A stretch of 23,370 nucleotides of DNA from JANOBJ01 sp031411575. Lineage in GTDB: Bacteria; Pseudomonadota; Gammaproteobacteria; Burkholderiales; Burkholderiaceae_C. A program made the position numbers and the translations under genes. Shown piece after piece: positions 15,491 through 23,351 of the stretch (position 1 is the stretch's first letter; each line of letters begins with the position of its first letter). The stretch spans positions 1 through 23,370 of the forward strand of contig JANOBJ010000105.1 of NCBI GenBank assembly GCA_031411575.1, read 5' to 3'. The notes below the pieces were generated by a model. The model was given only the letters and a program-made list of their open reading frames with translations. It did no database searches and was not told the DNA's origin.

Positions 15491-16804
15491 ATGGCCCTGT
15501 TTTCTGATGATGCGCTGAACCCGGGCGTGCGCAAGCGCGAGGTGTTTGGCTGGGCCATGTACGACTTTGCGAACTCCGGCTACACCACGGTGGTGCTGAC
15601 GGCCGTGTTCGCGGCCTACTTTGTCGGCGGCATCGCAGGCAATGCCGAATGGGCCACCTTTGCCTGGACGGCGGCACTGAGCGTGTCGTACGCCATCGTC
15701 ATGATGACCATGCCCAGCCTTGGGGCCTGGGCTGATTTGCGTGCGGCCAAGAAGCGGCTGCTGTTGCTCACGACCATCGGTTGCACCGTCGCCACGGCGG
15801 CGCTGGCACTGGCGGGGCCGGGCAGCGTGGCGTTTGCGATTGCACTGATCATCATTTCCAACACGTTTTTCTCGTGGGGCGAATCGCTCACCGCCGCTTT
15901 TTTGCCAGAATTGGCGCGGCCCGAGGCGCTGGGCAAGGTCAGCGGCTGGGGCTGGAGCTTTGGCTACCTGGGCGGCATGCTCGCGCTGGGTCTGAGCCTG
16001 GGCTATGTGATCTGGGCGCAGGGCCAGGGGATCAAGGCTGAGGCGTTTGTGCCCGTGACCATGCTGATCACGGCCGCCATCTATGGCGTCGCGGCGACAT
16101 TCACCTTCACGTTGCTTCGAGAGCGCGCGGTGCCCAGCGCTGCGGCCGCAGCGTCCGGCGGGTTGCGGGCGTCATTGCAGCAGTTGCAGCGCACGTTCCG
16201 CGAGGCGCGCGAATACCGCGACTTCATGTGGCTGCTGGCCTGCGCCGTTGCCTATCAGGGTGGTGTGGCGGTGGCCATCACGCTGGCGGCCATCTATGCG
16301 CAGCAGGTGATCGGGTTTGAGCAGCAGGAAACCATGGTGCTGATCTTTGTGCTGAACCTCGCGGCCATGGTGGGCGCGTTCGCGTTTGGCTATTTTCAGG
16401 ACCGTATTGGCCACAAGCTGGCGCTGGGGGTGACCCTGGTGGGCTGGATCGCGACCTGCGTCATTGCAGCCATCACCACCACCAAGGGCGGATTCTGGTA
16501 TGCCGCGGTGATTGCCGGGGTGTGCATGGGCTCCAGCCAGTCCGCTGGCCGCGCGATGGCGGGCATGTTCGCGCCCGAACGCCAGCTGGCCGAGTTTTAC
16601 GGGCTCTGGACGTTTGCCACGCGCCTGGCGAGCATCATCGGGCCGCTGAGCTACGGGGCGATTGCCTGGATGACGGGCGGCAATCAGCGCATCGCGATTC
16701 TGTCGACCACGGTGCTGTTCATCGTGGGACTGGCGCTGTTGCTGCCGATCAATGTCCAACGGGGGCGTGCAGCCGCGTTGCGGGCCGACAGTCGTGCTGC
16801 CTGA
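15491..16804 (+). CDS. MFS transporter of the UMF1 / Atg22-like family
   Basis: 437 aa with about 11-12 hydrophobic segments, an inner-membrane protein. The N-terminal signature GWAMYDFANSGYTTVV (about 20-35) is characteristic of the UMF1 branch of the major facilitator superfamily, related to yeast vacuolar Atg22. GAWADLRAAKKR (loop 2-3) and a second-half GYFQDRIGHK loop fit MFS topology. The start is ATG 15491, preceded by a strong GGAGG 6 nt upstream; an earlier in-frame start would place that ribosome site inside the gene. Substrate unknown; Atg22 exports amino acids from vacuoles, but bacterial members are mostly uncharacterised. It stands alone between the unknown acidic gene and a metallopeptidase. 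Confidence 0.88.
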   Translation: MALFSDDALNPGVRKREVFGWAMYDFANSGYTTVVLTAVFAAYFVGGIAGNAEWATFAWTAALSVSYAIVMMTMPSLGAWADLRAAKKRLLLLTTIGCTVATAALALAGPGSVAFAIALIIISNTFFSWGESLTAAFLPELARPEALGKVSGWGWSFGYLGGMLALGLSLGYVIWAQGQGIKAEAFVPVTMLITAAIYGVAATFTFTLLRERAVPSAAAAASGGLRASLQQLQRTFREAREYRDFMWLLACAVAYQGGVAVAITLAAIYAQQVIGFEQQETMVLIFVLNLAAMVGAFAFGYFQDRIGHKLALGVTLVGWIATCVIAAITTTKGGFWYAAVIAGVCMGSSQSAGRAMAGMFAPERQLAEFYGLWTFATRLASIIGPLSYGAIAWMTGGNQRIAILSTTVLFIVGLALLLPINVQRGRAAALRADSRAA

Positions 16805-16819
16805 GGAGTCATTCTGTTG

Positions 16820-16838
16820 TGATATAAAAATGATAGCA
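16820..16838. repeat. Palindromic element copy C, intergenic
   Basis: TGATAT (16820-16825), 7-nt centre, ATAGCA (16833-16838): one mismatch between the arms. It lies in the 93-bp gap between the MFS gene and the YgjP-like gene. A half copy, GCTATAAAAACA, follows at 16876-16887. Confidence 0.5.
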
Positions 16839-16897
16839 AACTATGACCACAAGACGCGGACAACAGCTGTATTTCGCTATAAAAACAGGTGTTTGAC

Positions 16898-17437
16898 GTG
16901 TTTCCGCTGAGCTACCTGCTGGCTTATCCCGCTGACGTGCAGCAGCAGGTGGCCACGCTGATCTCGCAAGGCAGGTTGTCGCAGGTGCTGCTGCAGCGCT
17001 ACCCGCAGGCGCACGGGGTGCGCACCGACAAGGCGCTGTTTGACTATGTGACGGCCCTGAAACTGGAATTCCTGCGCAACGCGGACAACCTCAGCAAAGT
17101 GGCGTTTGACAGCAAGGTCCATGTGGTGCAGCACGCCCTGGGCCTGCACACCACCCACTCGCGGGTGCAGGGGGCCAAGCTCAAGGCCAAGCGCGAGATC
17201 CGCGTGTCGTCGGTGTTCCGCGATGCGCCGCCGGCCTTCCTGCGCATGATTGCGGTGCACGAACTGGCGCACCTGAAAGAGCGCGAGCACGACAAGGCTT
17301 TCTACCAGCTGTGCGCCTACATGGAGCCCGACTACCACCAGCTGGAGTTCGATGTGCGCCTGTACCTGACGCATCTGGAGGCCACTGGTGAGCGGCTATG
17401 GGCCGCGCCACAAGCGGCAAGCACAGCGCCGGTGTAG
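16898..17437 (+). CDS. YgjP-like (DUF45) zinc metallopeptidase
   Basis: 179 aa. The zinc motif HELAH is at residues 121-125 with a third ligand His131 in EREHDKAFYQL, the HExxH...H..FY arrangement of the YgjP/WLM-like metallopeptidase group. KLKAKREIRVSSVFRDAP precedes it, as in relatives where this strand leads into the active-site helix. No signal peptide or membrane helix, so probably cytoplasmic. The start is GTG 16898 with AGG 8 nt upstream; GTG 16889 is an in-frame alternative adding three residues. Its physiological substrate is not known. It is convergent with murI, with about 70 bp between the stops. Confidence 0.85.
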   Translation: MFPLSYLLAYPADVQQQVATLISQGRLSQVLLQRYPQAHGVRTDKALFDYVTALKLEFLRNADNLSKVAFDSKVHVVQHALGLHTTHSRVQGAKLKAKREIRVSSVFRDAPPAFLRMIAVHELAHLKEREHDKAFYQLCAYMEPDYHQLEFDVRLYLTHLEATGERLWAAPQAASTAPV

Positions 17438-17508
17438 GTCCGGAGCCTGCGAGGTGCTGTCGAGCTGCCGTCTCACGGGCCAAGCAGGCCAAGTGGGCCG
17501 AGGGTGGT

Positions 17509-18330
17509 TCAGGGCAGCGTCAGGATGGCGGTATCGCGCAAGCCCAGCCAGCGCGTACTGGCCGCGCGCAACGCTGCAGGGTCGCCGGTCGCCAGCAGCT
17601 GCATTGTGCCGCCGCCTGGCGCCGGGGCGGCCAGGTTGCCAGCGGCCTCCAGCAGGCGCCGGGTCTGCCGCGCAACCGGCGCACCGGTGTCCACCAGTTG
17701 CACCTGCGCACCGAGCACGGCGCGCAGGTGCGCTGCTGCAAACGGGTAGTGGGTACACCCCAGCACCAGCGTGTCTATTTCATCATTTTTGACGCCAAAT
17801 CGGCTTGTTGTCCGCATGTACTGGTCACACAACGCTATGGTTTTAGTAGCGTCACCGGTGCTGGCCTCATGCTCGATGGCCTCTGCCAACCCGTCACAGG
17901 GCTGCAGGACAAAGGTCGCCTGGTTGGCCAGCGACGCATGCAGGGCGGTGAACTTCGCGCTGGCCAGCGTGCCGCGCGTGGCCCACACGCCGATCCTGCG
18001 CGTCTGACTGGCGATGATCGAGGGCTTGAGGGCAGGTTCCACGCCCACCAATGGCAATCCAGGGTGCCCATCCCGCAAGTGCTGGATGGCCGCTGCCGTG
18101 GCCGTGTTGCAGGCCACCACCACGGCTTTCACGCTGTGCTGAGCACGCAGCCACTGCGTCAGCCAGCGCGAGCGTTCGACCACATGCGCCGCGTCGCGTT
18201 CGCCGTAGGGCGCGAAACCGGCGTCGGCGATATAGACAAAACGCTCGTGCGGCAGTTCGGCACGCAGGGCCGCAAGGACGCTCAGGCCCCCGATACCGCT
18301 GTCAAAAACGCCAATCGGGGCTGGATTCAA
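17509..18330 (-). CDS. murI: Glutamate racemase
   Basis: 273 aa. It converts L- to D-glutamate for peptidoglycan in the cytoplasm. IGVFDSGIGGLSVL is at the N-terminus with Asp10. The two catalytic cysteines are Cys74 (VACNTATAAA) and Cys192 (LGCTHYPF). GVEPALKPSI and a C-terminal GDPAAL also fit the family. There is no ATG or GTG close to the conserved N-terminus; TTG 18328-18330 gives MNPAPIGVFDS. That TTG overlaps the class I fumarase stop as TTGA, pointing to translational coupling. A longer frame from 18384 would overlap the fumarase by 58 bp and add an unlike leader. Residues 160-166 (DATKTIA) are encoded by the palindrome at 17832-17852. Confidence 0.93.
   Translation of the reverse strand: MNPAPIGVFDSGIGGLSVLAALRAELPHERFVYIADAGFAPYGERDAAHVVERSRWLTQWLRAQHSVKAVVVACNTATAAAIQHLRDGHPGLPLVGVEPALKPSIIASQTRRIGVWATRGTLASAKFTALHASLANQATFVLQPCDGLAEAIEHEASTGDATKTIALCDQYMRTTSRFGVKNDEIDTLVLGCTHYPFAAAHLRAVLGAQVQLVDTGAPVARQTRRLLEAAGNLAAPAPGGGTMQLLATGDPAALRAASTRWLGLRDTAILTLP
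17832..17852. repeat. Palindromic element copy E, inside murI
   Basis: ACGCTA (17832-17837) and TAGCGT (17847-17852) form perfect arms around a 9-nt AT-rich centre. In the murI frame it reads A-T-K-T-I-A, like the copies in hpnC and the adaptor. Confidence 0.5.
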
Positions 18331-19868
18331 GCCGCGGCAACCGGGATCGTCTTGAACTCGCCCGAGGCGATGCGCTTCTGCCATTCGGCCGGCCCAGTGA
18401 TGTGGGCGCTGGTGCCGCCGGAGTCCACCGCCACGGTGACGGGCATGTCCACCACGTCAAACTCGTAGATGGCCTCCATGCCCAGGTCGGCAAAGCCCAC
18501 GACCCGGGCGTGCTTGATCGCCTTGGACACCAGATAGGCGGCGCCGCCCACGGCCATCAGGTAGGCGCTCTGGTGCTTCTTGATCGCCTCGATCGCCACC
18601 GGGCCACGCTCGGCCTTGCCAATCATCGAGATCAGGCCAGTCTGCGACAACATCATGTCGGTGAACTTGTCCATGCGCGTGGCTGTCGTCGGGCCAGCGG
18701 GGCCGACGGCTTCGCCCTTCACCGGGTCGACCGGGCCGACGTAGTAGATCACCCGGTTGGTGAAATCCACTGGCAATTTTTCGCCTTTGGCCAGCATGTC
18801 GGCGATGCGCTTGTGCGCGGCGTCGCGCCCGGTCAGCATCTTGCCGCTCAGCAGCAAGGTGTCGCCAGGCTTCCAGCCGGCCACCTCGGCCTTGCTGAGG
18901 GTGTTCAGATCAACCTTCTTGCTCTTCTGGTAGTCGGGCGCCCAGTGCACGTCGGGCCACAGGCTCAAGGAAGGCGGGTCCAGGTACACCGGCCCCGAGC
19001 CGTCCAGCACCAGGTGCGCATGGCGGGTGGCGGCGCAGTTGGGGATCATGGCCACCGGCTTGCTGGCCGCGTGCGTGGGGTACATGTTGATCTTGACGTC
19101 GAGCACCGTGGTGAGGCCACCCAGGCCCTGGGCGCCGATACCCAGCGCGTTGACCTTGTTGAACAGCTCGATGCGCAACTCTTCGGTCTTGTTGCCCGGG
19201 CCGCGCTGCAGCAGCTCGTACATGTCGATGTCTTCCATCAGGCTTTCCTTGGCCATCAGCATGGCTTTTTCGGCGGTGCCGCCGATGCCGATGCCCAGCA
19301 TCCCTGGCGGGCACCAACCGGCGCCCATGGTGGGCACGGTCTTCAGCACCCAGTCGACGATCGAGTCGCTGGGGTTGAGCATGACGAATTTGCTCTTGTT
19401 CTCGCTGCCGCCGCCCTTGGCCGCAATGGTGATGTCCAGCGTGTTGCCCGGCACGATCTGGGTGAAGATCACGGCGGGCGTGTTGTCCTTGGTGTTCTTG
19501 CGCTCGAACTGCGGGTCCCCCACCACGCTGGCCCGCAGGGTGTTGTCGGGGTCGTTGTAGCCACGGCGCACGCCTTCGTTGATGGCGTCTTCCAGGCTGC
19601 CCGTGAAACCGTCAAAGCGCACGTTCATGCCGACCTTGAGAAACACGTTGACGATGCCGGTGTCCTGGCAGATCGGGCGGTGGCCCTCGGCGCTCATCCG
19701 GCTGTTGGTCAGGATCTGCGCGATCGCGTCCTTGGCGGCGGCGCTTTGTTCCGCAGCATAGGCGCGCGCCAGGTGCGCGATATAGTCGGTCGGGTGGTAG
19801 TAGCTGATGTTCTGGAGCGCGCCCGCAATGGATTCGATCAGGTCGCTCTGCTGGATGCTGGTGGTCAT
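18327..19868 (-). CDS. fumA: Fumarate hydratase class I ([4Fe-4S], iron-dependent)
   Basis: 513 aa, usual for the single-chain class I fumarase that interconverts fumarate and malate in the TCA cycle. Candidate cluster cysteines are Cys67 (PICQDTG), Cys186 (GWCPPG) and Cys278 (PNCAATRH). The N-terminal alpha domain (GNTLDITIAAKGGGSENKS) and the C-terminal beta domain (VGPAGPTTATRMD, AVDSGGTSAHITGP) are both present. The start is ATG 19868 (MTTSIQQSD); the longer frame to 19919 adds a leader unlike the family. It is divergent from fumC, an oxygen-stable class II enzyme, across 113 bp, and murI follows with a 4-bp overlap. Class I enzymes are sensitive to superoxide and iron loss. The symbol is by analogy; fumB-type or generic class I is equally valid. 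Confidence 0.94.
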   Translation of the reverse strand: MTTSIQQSDLIESIAGALQNISYYHPTDYIAHLARAYAAEQSAAAKDAIAQILTNSRMSAEGHRPICQDTGIVNVFLKVGMNVRFDGFTGSLEDAINEGVRRGYNDPDNTLRASVVGDPQFERKNTKDNTPAVIFTQIVPGNTLDITIAAKGGGSENKSKFVMLNPSDSIVDWVLKTVPTMGAGWCPPGMLGIGIGGTAEKAMLMAKESLMEDIDMYELLQRGPGNKTEELRIELFNKVNALGIGAQGLGGLTTVLDVKINMYPTHAASKPVAMIPNCAATRHAHLVLDGSGPVYLDPPSLSLWPDVHWAPDYQKSKKVDLNTLSKAEVAGWKPGDTLLLSGKMLTGRDAAHKRIADMLAKGEKLPVDFTNRVIYYVGPVDPVKGEAVGPAGPTTATRMDKFTDMMLSQTGLISMIGKAERGPVAIEAIKKHQSAYLMAVGGAAYLVSKAIKHARVVGFADLGMEAIYEFDVVDMPVTVAVDSGGTSAHITGPAEWQKRIASGEFKTIPVAAA

Positions 19869-19943
19869 GGTGGTGCTGGCAGATAAGGTGAATGGGATGT
19901 GGCGATGCGGGGTACACAAGCCGCAGCTTCTCTGCTACGGTCA

Positions 19944-19965
19944 TTGACAGGTGCTATTTTGACAG
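19944..19965 (+). promoter_or_regulatory. Repeated TTGACAG in the divergent fumarase intergenic region
   Basis: TTGACAG occurs at 19944-19950 and 19959-19965. The first could be a -35 for fumC, but the base run 17 nt on (19967-19972) is a poor -10. It could instead be an operator pair. Evidence is limited to the repeat. Confidence 0.25.
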
Positions 19966-19981
19966 TTCATCCTTACCGATC

Positions 19982-21385
19982 ATGACGACCCGTTTCGAAC
20001 GCGATACCTTCGGCGCCATTGAGGTGCCGGCAGACCGTCTGTGGGGTGCCCAGACCCAGCGTTCGCTGCAGAATTTCGACATCTCGGGCGAACGTCAGCC
20101 GCTGGAGCTGATCCGCGCGCTGGTGCAGGTCAAACGGGCGTGTGCGGTCGTCAACCACGCGCTGGGGTTGCTTGCCGCCGACAAGATGGCGGCCATCGTC
20201 ACCGCGGCTGACGAAGTGCTCGCCGGCCATCACGCGCAAGAGTTTCCGCTGGTAGTGTGGCAAACCGGGTCGGGCACGCAGACCAACATGAACGTCAACG
20301 AAGTGCTGGCCAACCGCGCCAGCGAGTTGCTGGGCGGCCCGCTTGGGGAAGGGCGGCTGGTGCATCCCAATGACGACGTCAACCTCAGCCAGTCGTCCAA
20401 CGATGTATTTCCGACCGCCATGCACGTGTCGGCGGTCGAGGCCATCACACACCGGCTGCTGCCCGCACTGATGACGCTGACCGCCACGCTGCAGCAAAAA
20501 TCTGCCGCGTTCGCCGACATTGTGAAGATCGGTCGTACGCACCTGCAGGACGCCACGCCCCTCACCTTGGGCCAGGAATTTTCGGGGTATGTCGCGCAGC
20601 TGGCGCATGCGGACGGGCATTTGAACGACGCGCTGCCGCACCTGTGCCAGCTGGCGCTGGGTGGCACGGCCGTGGGAACGGGTCTGAACGCGCCGCCTGG
20701 CTATGCCGAGCAGGTGGCGGCTGAACTGGCGCGCCTCACTGGCCTGCCGTTCGTCACCGCGCCCAACAAGTTCGAGGCGATGGCGGCGGCCGATGCGCTG
20801 GTGCACGCGCACGGCGCACTCAAGACGCTGGCGGCCAGCTTGGTGAAGATCGCCAACGACGTGCGCTGGCTGGCGAGCGGTCCGCGCAGCGGCATCGGCG
20901 AGATCAGCATTCCCGAGAATGAACCCGGCTCTTCCATCATGCCGGGGAAGGTGAACCCCACCCAGTGCGAAGCCGTCACCATGCTGTGCTGCCAGGTGTT
21001 TGGCAACGATGTGGCCATCAACTTCGGCGGCGCGTCCGGCAACTTTGAACTCAACGTGTTCCGGCCCATGATCGCGCACAATTTTCTGCAGAGCGCGCGG
21101 CTGCTGGCCGATGGCATGGTCAGTTTCAACGACCATTGCGCCACGGGCATCACCGCCAACCGCGAGCGCATTGCCGAAGGGGTGGCCCGCTCGCTCATGC
21201 TGGTCACGGCCCTGAACCCGCACATCGGCTACGACCGGGCAGCGCAGATCGCGAAGAAGGCCCACCACGATGGCACCAACCTGCGCGACGCCGCGCTGGC
21301 GCTCGGCCTGGTGACGGCTGAGCAGTTTGACCAGTGGGTACGGGCCGAAGACATGGTCGGACCCAAACAGACGCCGGAGCGCTGA
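19982..21385 (+). CDS. fumC: Fumarate hydratase class II
   Basis: 467 aa, usual length. The fumarase/aspartase superfamily signature GSSIMPGKVNP includes the mobile catalytic serine loop, and GRTHLQDATPLTLGQE carries the catalytic histidine. WQTGSGTQTNMNVNEV and SQSSNDVFPTAMH are the other two conserved substrate regions. It is an iron-free homotetramer catalysing fumarate to malate. The start ATG 19982 gives MTTRFERDTFGAIEVPADRLWGAQTQRS, the standard beginning. It lies divergent from the class I enzyme, so the cell can probably switch isozymes with iron or oxidative state. nhaA starts 14 nt after its stop and may be co-transcribed. Confidence 0.97.
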   Translation: MTTRFERDTFGAIEVPADRLWGAQTQRSLQNFDISGERQPLELIRALVQVKRACAVVNHALGLLAADKMAAIVTAADEVLAGHHAQEFPLVVWQTGSGTQTNMNVNEVLANRASELLGGPLGEGRLVHPNDDVNLSQSSNDVFPTAMHVSAVEAITHRLLPALMTLTATLQQKSAAFADIVKIGRTHLQDATPLTLGQEFSGYVAQLAHADGHLNDALPHLCQLALGGTAVGTGLNAPPGYAEQVAAELARLTGLPFVTAPNKFEAMAAADALVHAHGALKTLAASLVKIANDVRWLASGPRSGIGEISIPENEPGSSIMPGKVNPTQCEAVTMLCCQVFGNDVAINFGGASGNFELNVFRPMIAHNFLQSARLLADGMVSFNDHCATGITANRERIAEGVARSLMLVTALNPHIGYDRAAQIAKKAHHDGTNLRDAALALGLVTAEQFDQWVRAEDMVGPKQTPER

Positions 21386-21399
21386 TACCATCCGGCCTC

Positions 21400-22578
21400 A
21401 TGTTCAAGCGACTTCATCAAAGCCTCAATCAGTTCATCGGTTCACAGTCTTCTGGTGGTGTCGTGCTGGCGCTCGCCGCACTGGCCGCGCTGCTGCTGAG
21501 CAATTCGCCATGGGGCGACAGCTACGAGCGCTTCATCCACCTGCGCGGCGAGGTGCGCCTGGGCGACTGGTTGCAGCTCTCCAAACCACTGCTGCTGTGG
21601 GTGAATGACTTCTGGATGGCGATCTTCTTCTTCCTCGTGGGGCTTGAAATCAAGCGTGAGCTGCTGGAAGGCGAGTTGTCTTCGCGCAGCCAGGCCCTGC
21701 TGCCTGCCGGCGCCGCGCTGGGCGGCATGGTGGTGCCGGCCCTCATCTACACCGCGATCAACTGGAACGATGCCGTGGCGTTGCGGGGCTGGGCGATCCC
21801 CACCGCCACCGACATTGCCTTTGCACTGGGCGTGCTGGCGGTGCTGGGCAGCCGCGTGCCGCCCTCGCTCAAGGTCTTCCTGACTGCGGTGGCCATCATC
21901 GACGACCTGGGCGCCATCGTGGTGATCGCGCTGTTCTACACCGACAACCTGTCCCTGACGATGTTGATGGCCGCGGCGTCGGGCATCGTCGTGCTGACTG
22001 GCTTGAACCGCGCGGGCGTGGTCAGCATCAGCCCGTATGTGGTCGTGGGCATGGTGGTCTGGTTTTGCGTGCTGAAGTCGGGCGTGCATGCCACCCTGGC
22101 CGGTGTGATCACGGCGCTGGCCGTGCCGCTGCGCGACGGGAAAGGTGGCTCGCCGCTGAAGACGGCCGAGCATGCACTGCAGCCCTGGGTGGCCTATGGC
22201 GTACTTCCGCTGTTTGCGTTTGTGAATGCCGGGGTATCGCTGGCCGGGGTTACGCCCGCCACTTTGCTTCAGACCGTTCCGCTCGGTATCACAGCGGGCC
22301 TGCTGTTGGGCAAGGCAACAGGCGTGTTCGCGGCGTCGTGGCTGATCATCCGGTTTGGCGGGGCCAGCCGACCCGGTGACGCCAGTTACAGCCAGCTGTT
22401 CGGGGTGTGCGTGCTGTGCGGTATCGGCTTCACGATGAGCCTTTTCATTGGTGCGCTGGCCTTCGAAGGCCAGGACAGCGCGTATGAAATGCAGGTAAAG
22501 CTGGGCGTGCTGTGCGGCTCGCTGGTGTCTGCCGTGATTGGCGCGGCGCTGCTGGTGTGGCGCGCGCCGCGGTGTTGA
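21400..22578 (+). CDS. nhaA: NhaA-type Na+/H+ antiporter
   Basis: 392 aa, about 12 hydrophobic segments, inner membrane. The Asp pair of the ion site is Asp168-Asp169 in VAIIDDLGAIVVIALFYT. TATDIAFALGVLAVLGSRVP carries Asp138, and GLLLGKATGVF holds the conserved Lys region of helix 10. The N-terminal GGVVLALAALAALLLSNSPW and FFFLVGLEIKRELLEGEL also match NhaA. It exchanges cytoplasmic Na+ or Li+ for protons, usually at alkaline pH. The start ATG 21400 gives MFKRLHQSLNQFI. No clear Shine-Dalgarno is present, so coupling to fumC 14 nt upstream is possible. Its TGA directly abuts the stop of the convergent yqhA-like gene. Confidence 0.95.
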   Translation: MFKRLHQSLNQFIGSQSSGGVVLALAALAALLLSNSPWGDSYERFIHLRGEVRLGDWLQLSKPLLLWVNDFWMAIFFFLVGLEIKRELLEGELSSRSQALLPAGAALGGMVVPALIYTAINWNDAVALRGWAIPTATDIAFALGVLAVLGSRVPPSLKVFLTAVAIIDDLGAIVVIALFYTDNLSLTMLMAAASGIVVLTGLNRAGVVSISPYVVVGMVVWFCVLKSGVHATLAGVITALAVPLRDGKGGSPLKTAEHALQPWVAYGVLPLFAFVNAGVSLAGVTPATLLQTVPLGITAGLLLGKATGVFAASWLIIRFGGASRPGDASYSQLFGVCVLCGIGFTMSLFIGALAFEGQDSAYEMQVKLGVLCGSLVSAVIGAALLVWRAPRC

Positions 22579-23181
22579 TCAGTGTTTTCTGGACTCGATG
22601 CCCGACATGATCTTGTCGGTGTAGGCAATGGCGACCGCTGACAACAGGAAAGTGATGTGGATCGCCGTCTGCGCGATCAGCACGCGGTCTGAGTAGTTGT
22701 CGGCATTGATGAAGGTCTTGAGCAGGTGGATGGAGCTGATGCCGATGATGGCGGTGGCCAGCTTCACTTTAAGTACAGATGCATTGACATGGCTCAACCA
22801 TTCGGGCTGGTCGGGGTGGCCTTCCAGGTCCATGCGGCTGACAAAGGTCTCATAACCACCCACAATCACCATAATCAGCAGGTTGGAGATCATCACCACG
22901 TCAATCAGCGCCAGCACCACCAGCATGATCACGGTTTCGTTGAGCGAGGTGATCGGCGCGTTGGTCTTGTAGCCGATGCTCGTGATCAACTGCTGCAGGG
23001 CGGTCTGGCTGCCGAAAGCGGCTTCCAGCAGGTGGACCAGTTCCACCCAGAAGTGAAATACATACACCGCCTGCGCGAGAATCAGGCCCAGGTACAGCGG
23101 CAACTGCAGCCAGCGGCTCGCGAAAATCAGCCGGGGCAGGGGGCGCAGGGGGGAGGTGGTGAGGGTTTTCAGATCAGCCAT
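22579..23181 (-). CDS. YqhA / UPF0114 family inner-membrane protein
   Basis: 200 aa with about four membrane segments near residues 25-45, 83-108, 137-158 and 168-190. RLIFASRWLQLPLYLGLI at the N-terminus and LIDVVMISNLLIMVIVGGYE in the middle are hallmark stretches of the UPF0114 (YqhA) family; VKLATAIIGISSIHLLK also fits. Function of the family is not established. The start is ATG at 23179-23181. It is convergent with nhaA, and the two stop codons touch (TGATCA, 22576-22581) with no intergenic base and no terminator. Regulation cannot be seen. Confidence 0.9.
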   Translation of the reverse strand: MADLKTLTTSPLRPLPRLIFASRWLQLPLYLGLILAQAVYVFHFWVELVHLLEAAFGSQTALQQLITSIGYKTNAPITSLNETVIMLVVLALIDVVMISNLLIMVIVGGYETFVSRMDLEGHPDQPEWLSHVNASVLKVKLATAIIGISSIHLLKTFINADNYSDRVLIAQTAIHITFLLSAVAIAYTDKIMSGIESRKH

Positions 23182-23351
23182 GGGGTCGCCAGTTGGGGGG
23201 TTGCGGGATTGTAGGGGCTGGGGCCAACCGAGCTGGCCGTCGGCGGTTTTTTGTAAACTTGAGCGTCAGTCAGTGGCTTGTAAGAGGCAGCGCCGACAGT
23301 ACCTCGCAGTTGCCACACGGCAAGTCCGGATCAACCTGAGGAGACAAGTCC

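Noticed and set aside
18051..19886. Long plus-strand frame (611 aa) opposite the class I fumarase
   Set aside because: Low-complexity shadow of a confidently identified enzyme gene on the other strand.
19973..21391. Minus-strand frame (472 aa) opposite fumC
   Set aside because: Same reason: no recognisable motif, and fumC covers the region fully.
3574..23274. Shared decamer GTCAGTCAGT at 3574-3583 and 23265-23274
   Set aside because: Internally repetitive 10-mer in two unrelated leaders; too short to claim a common regulator.
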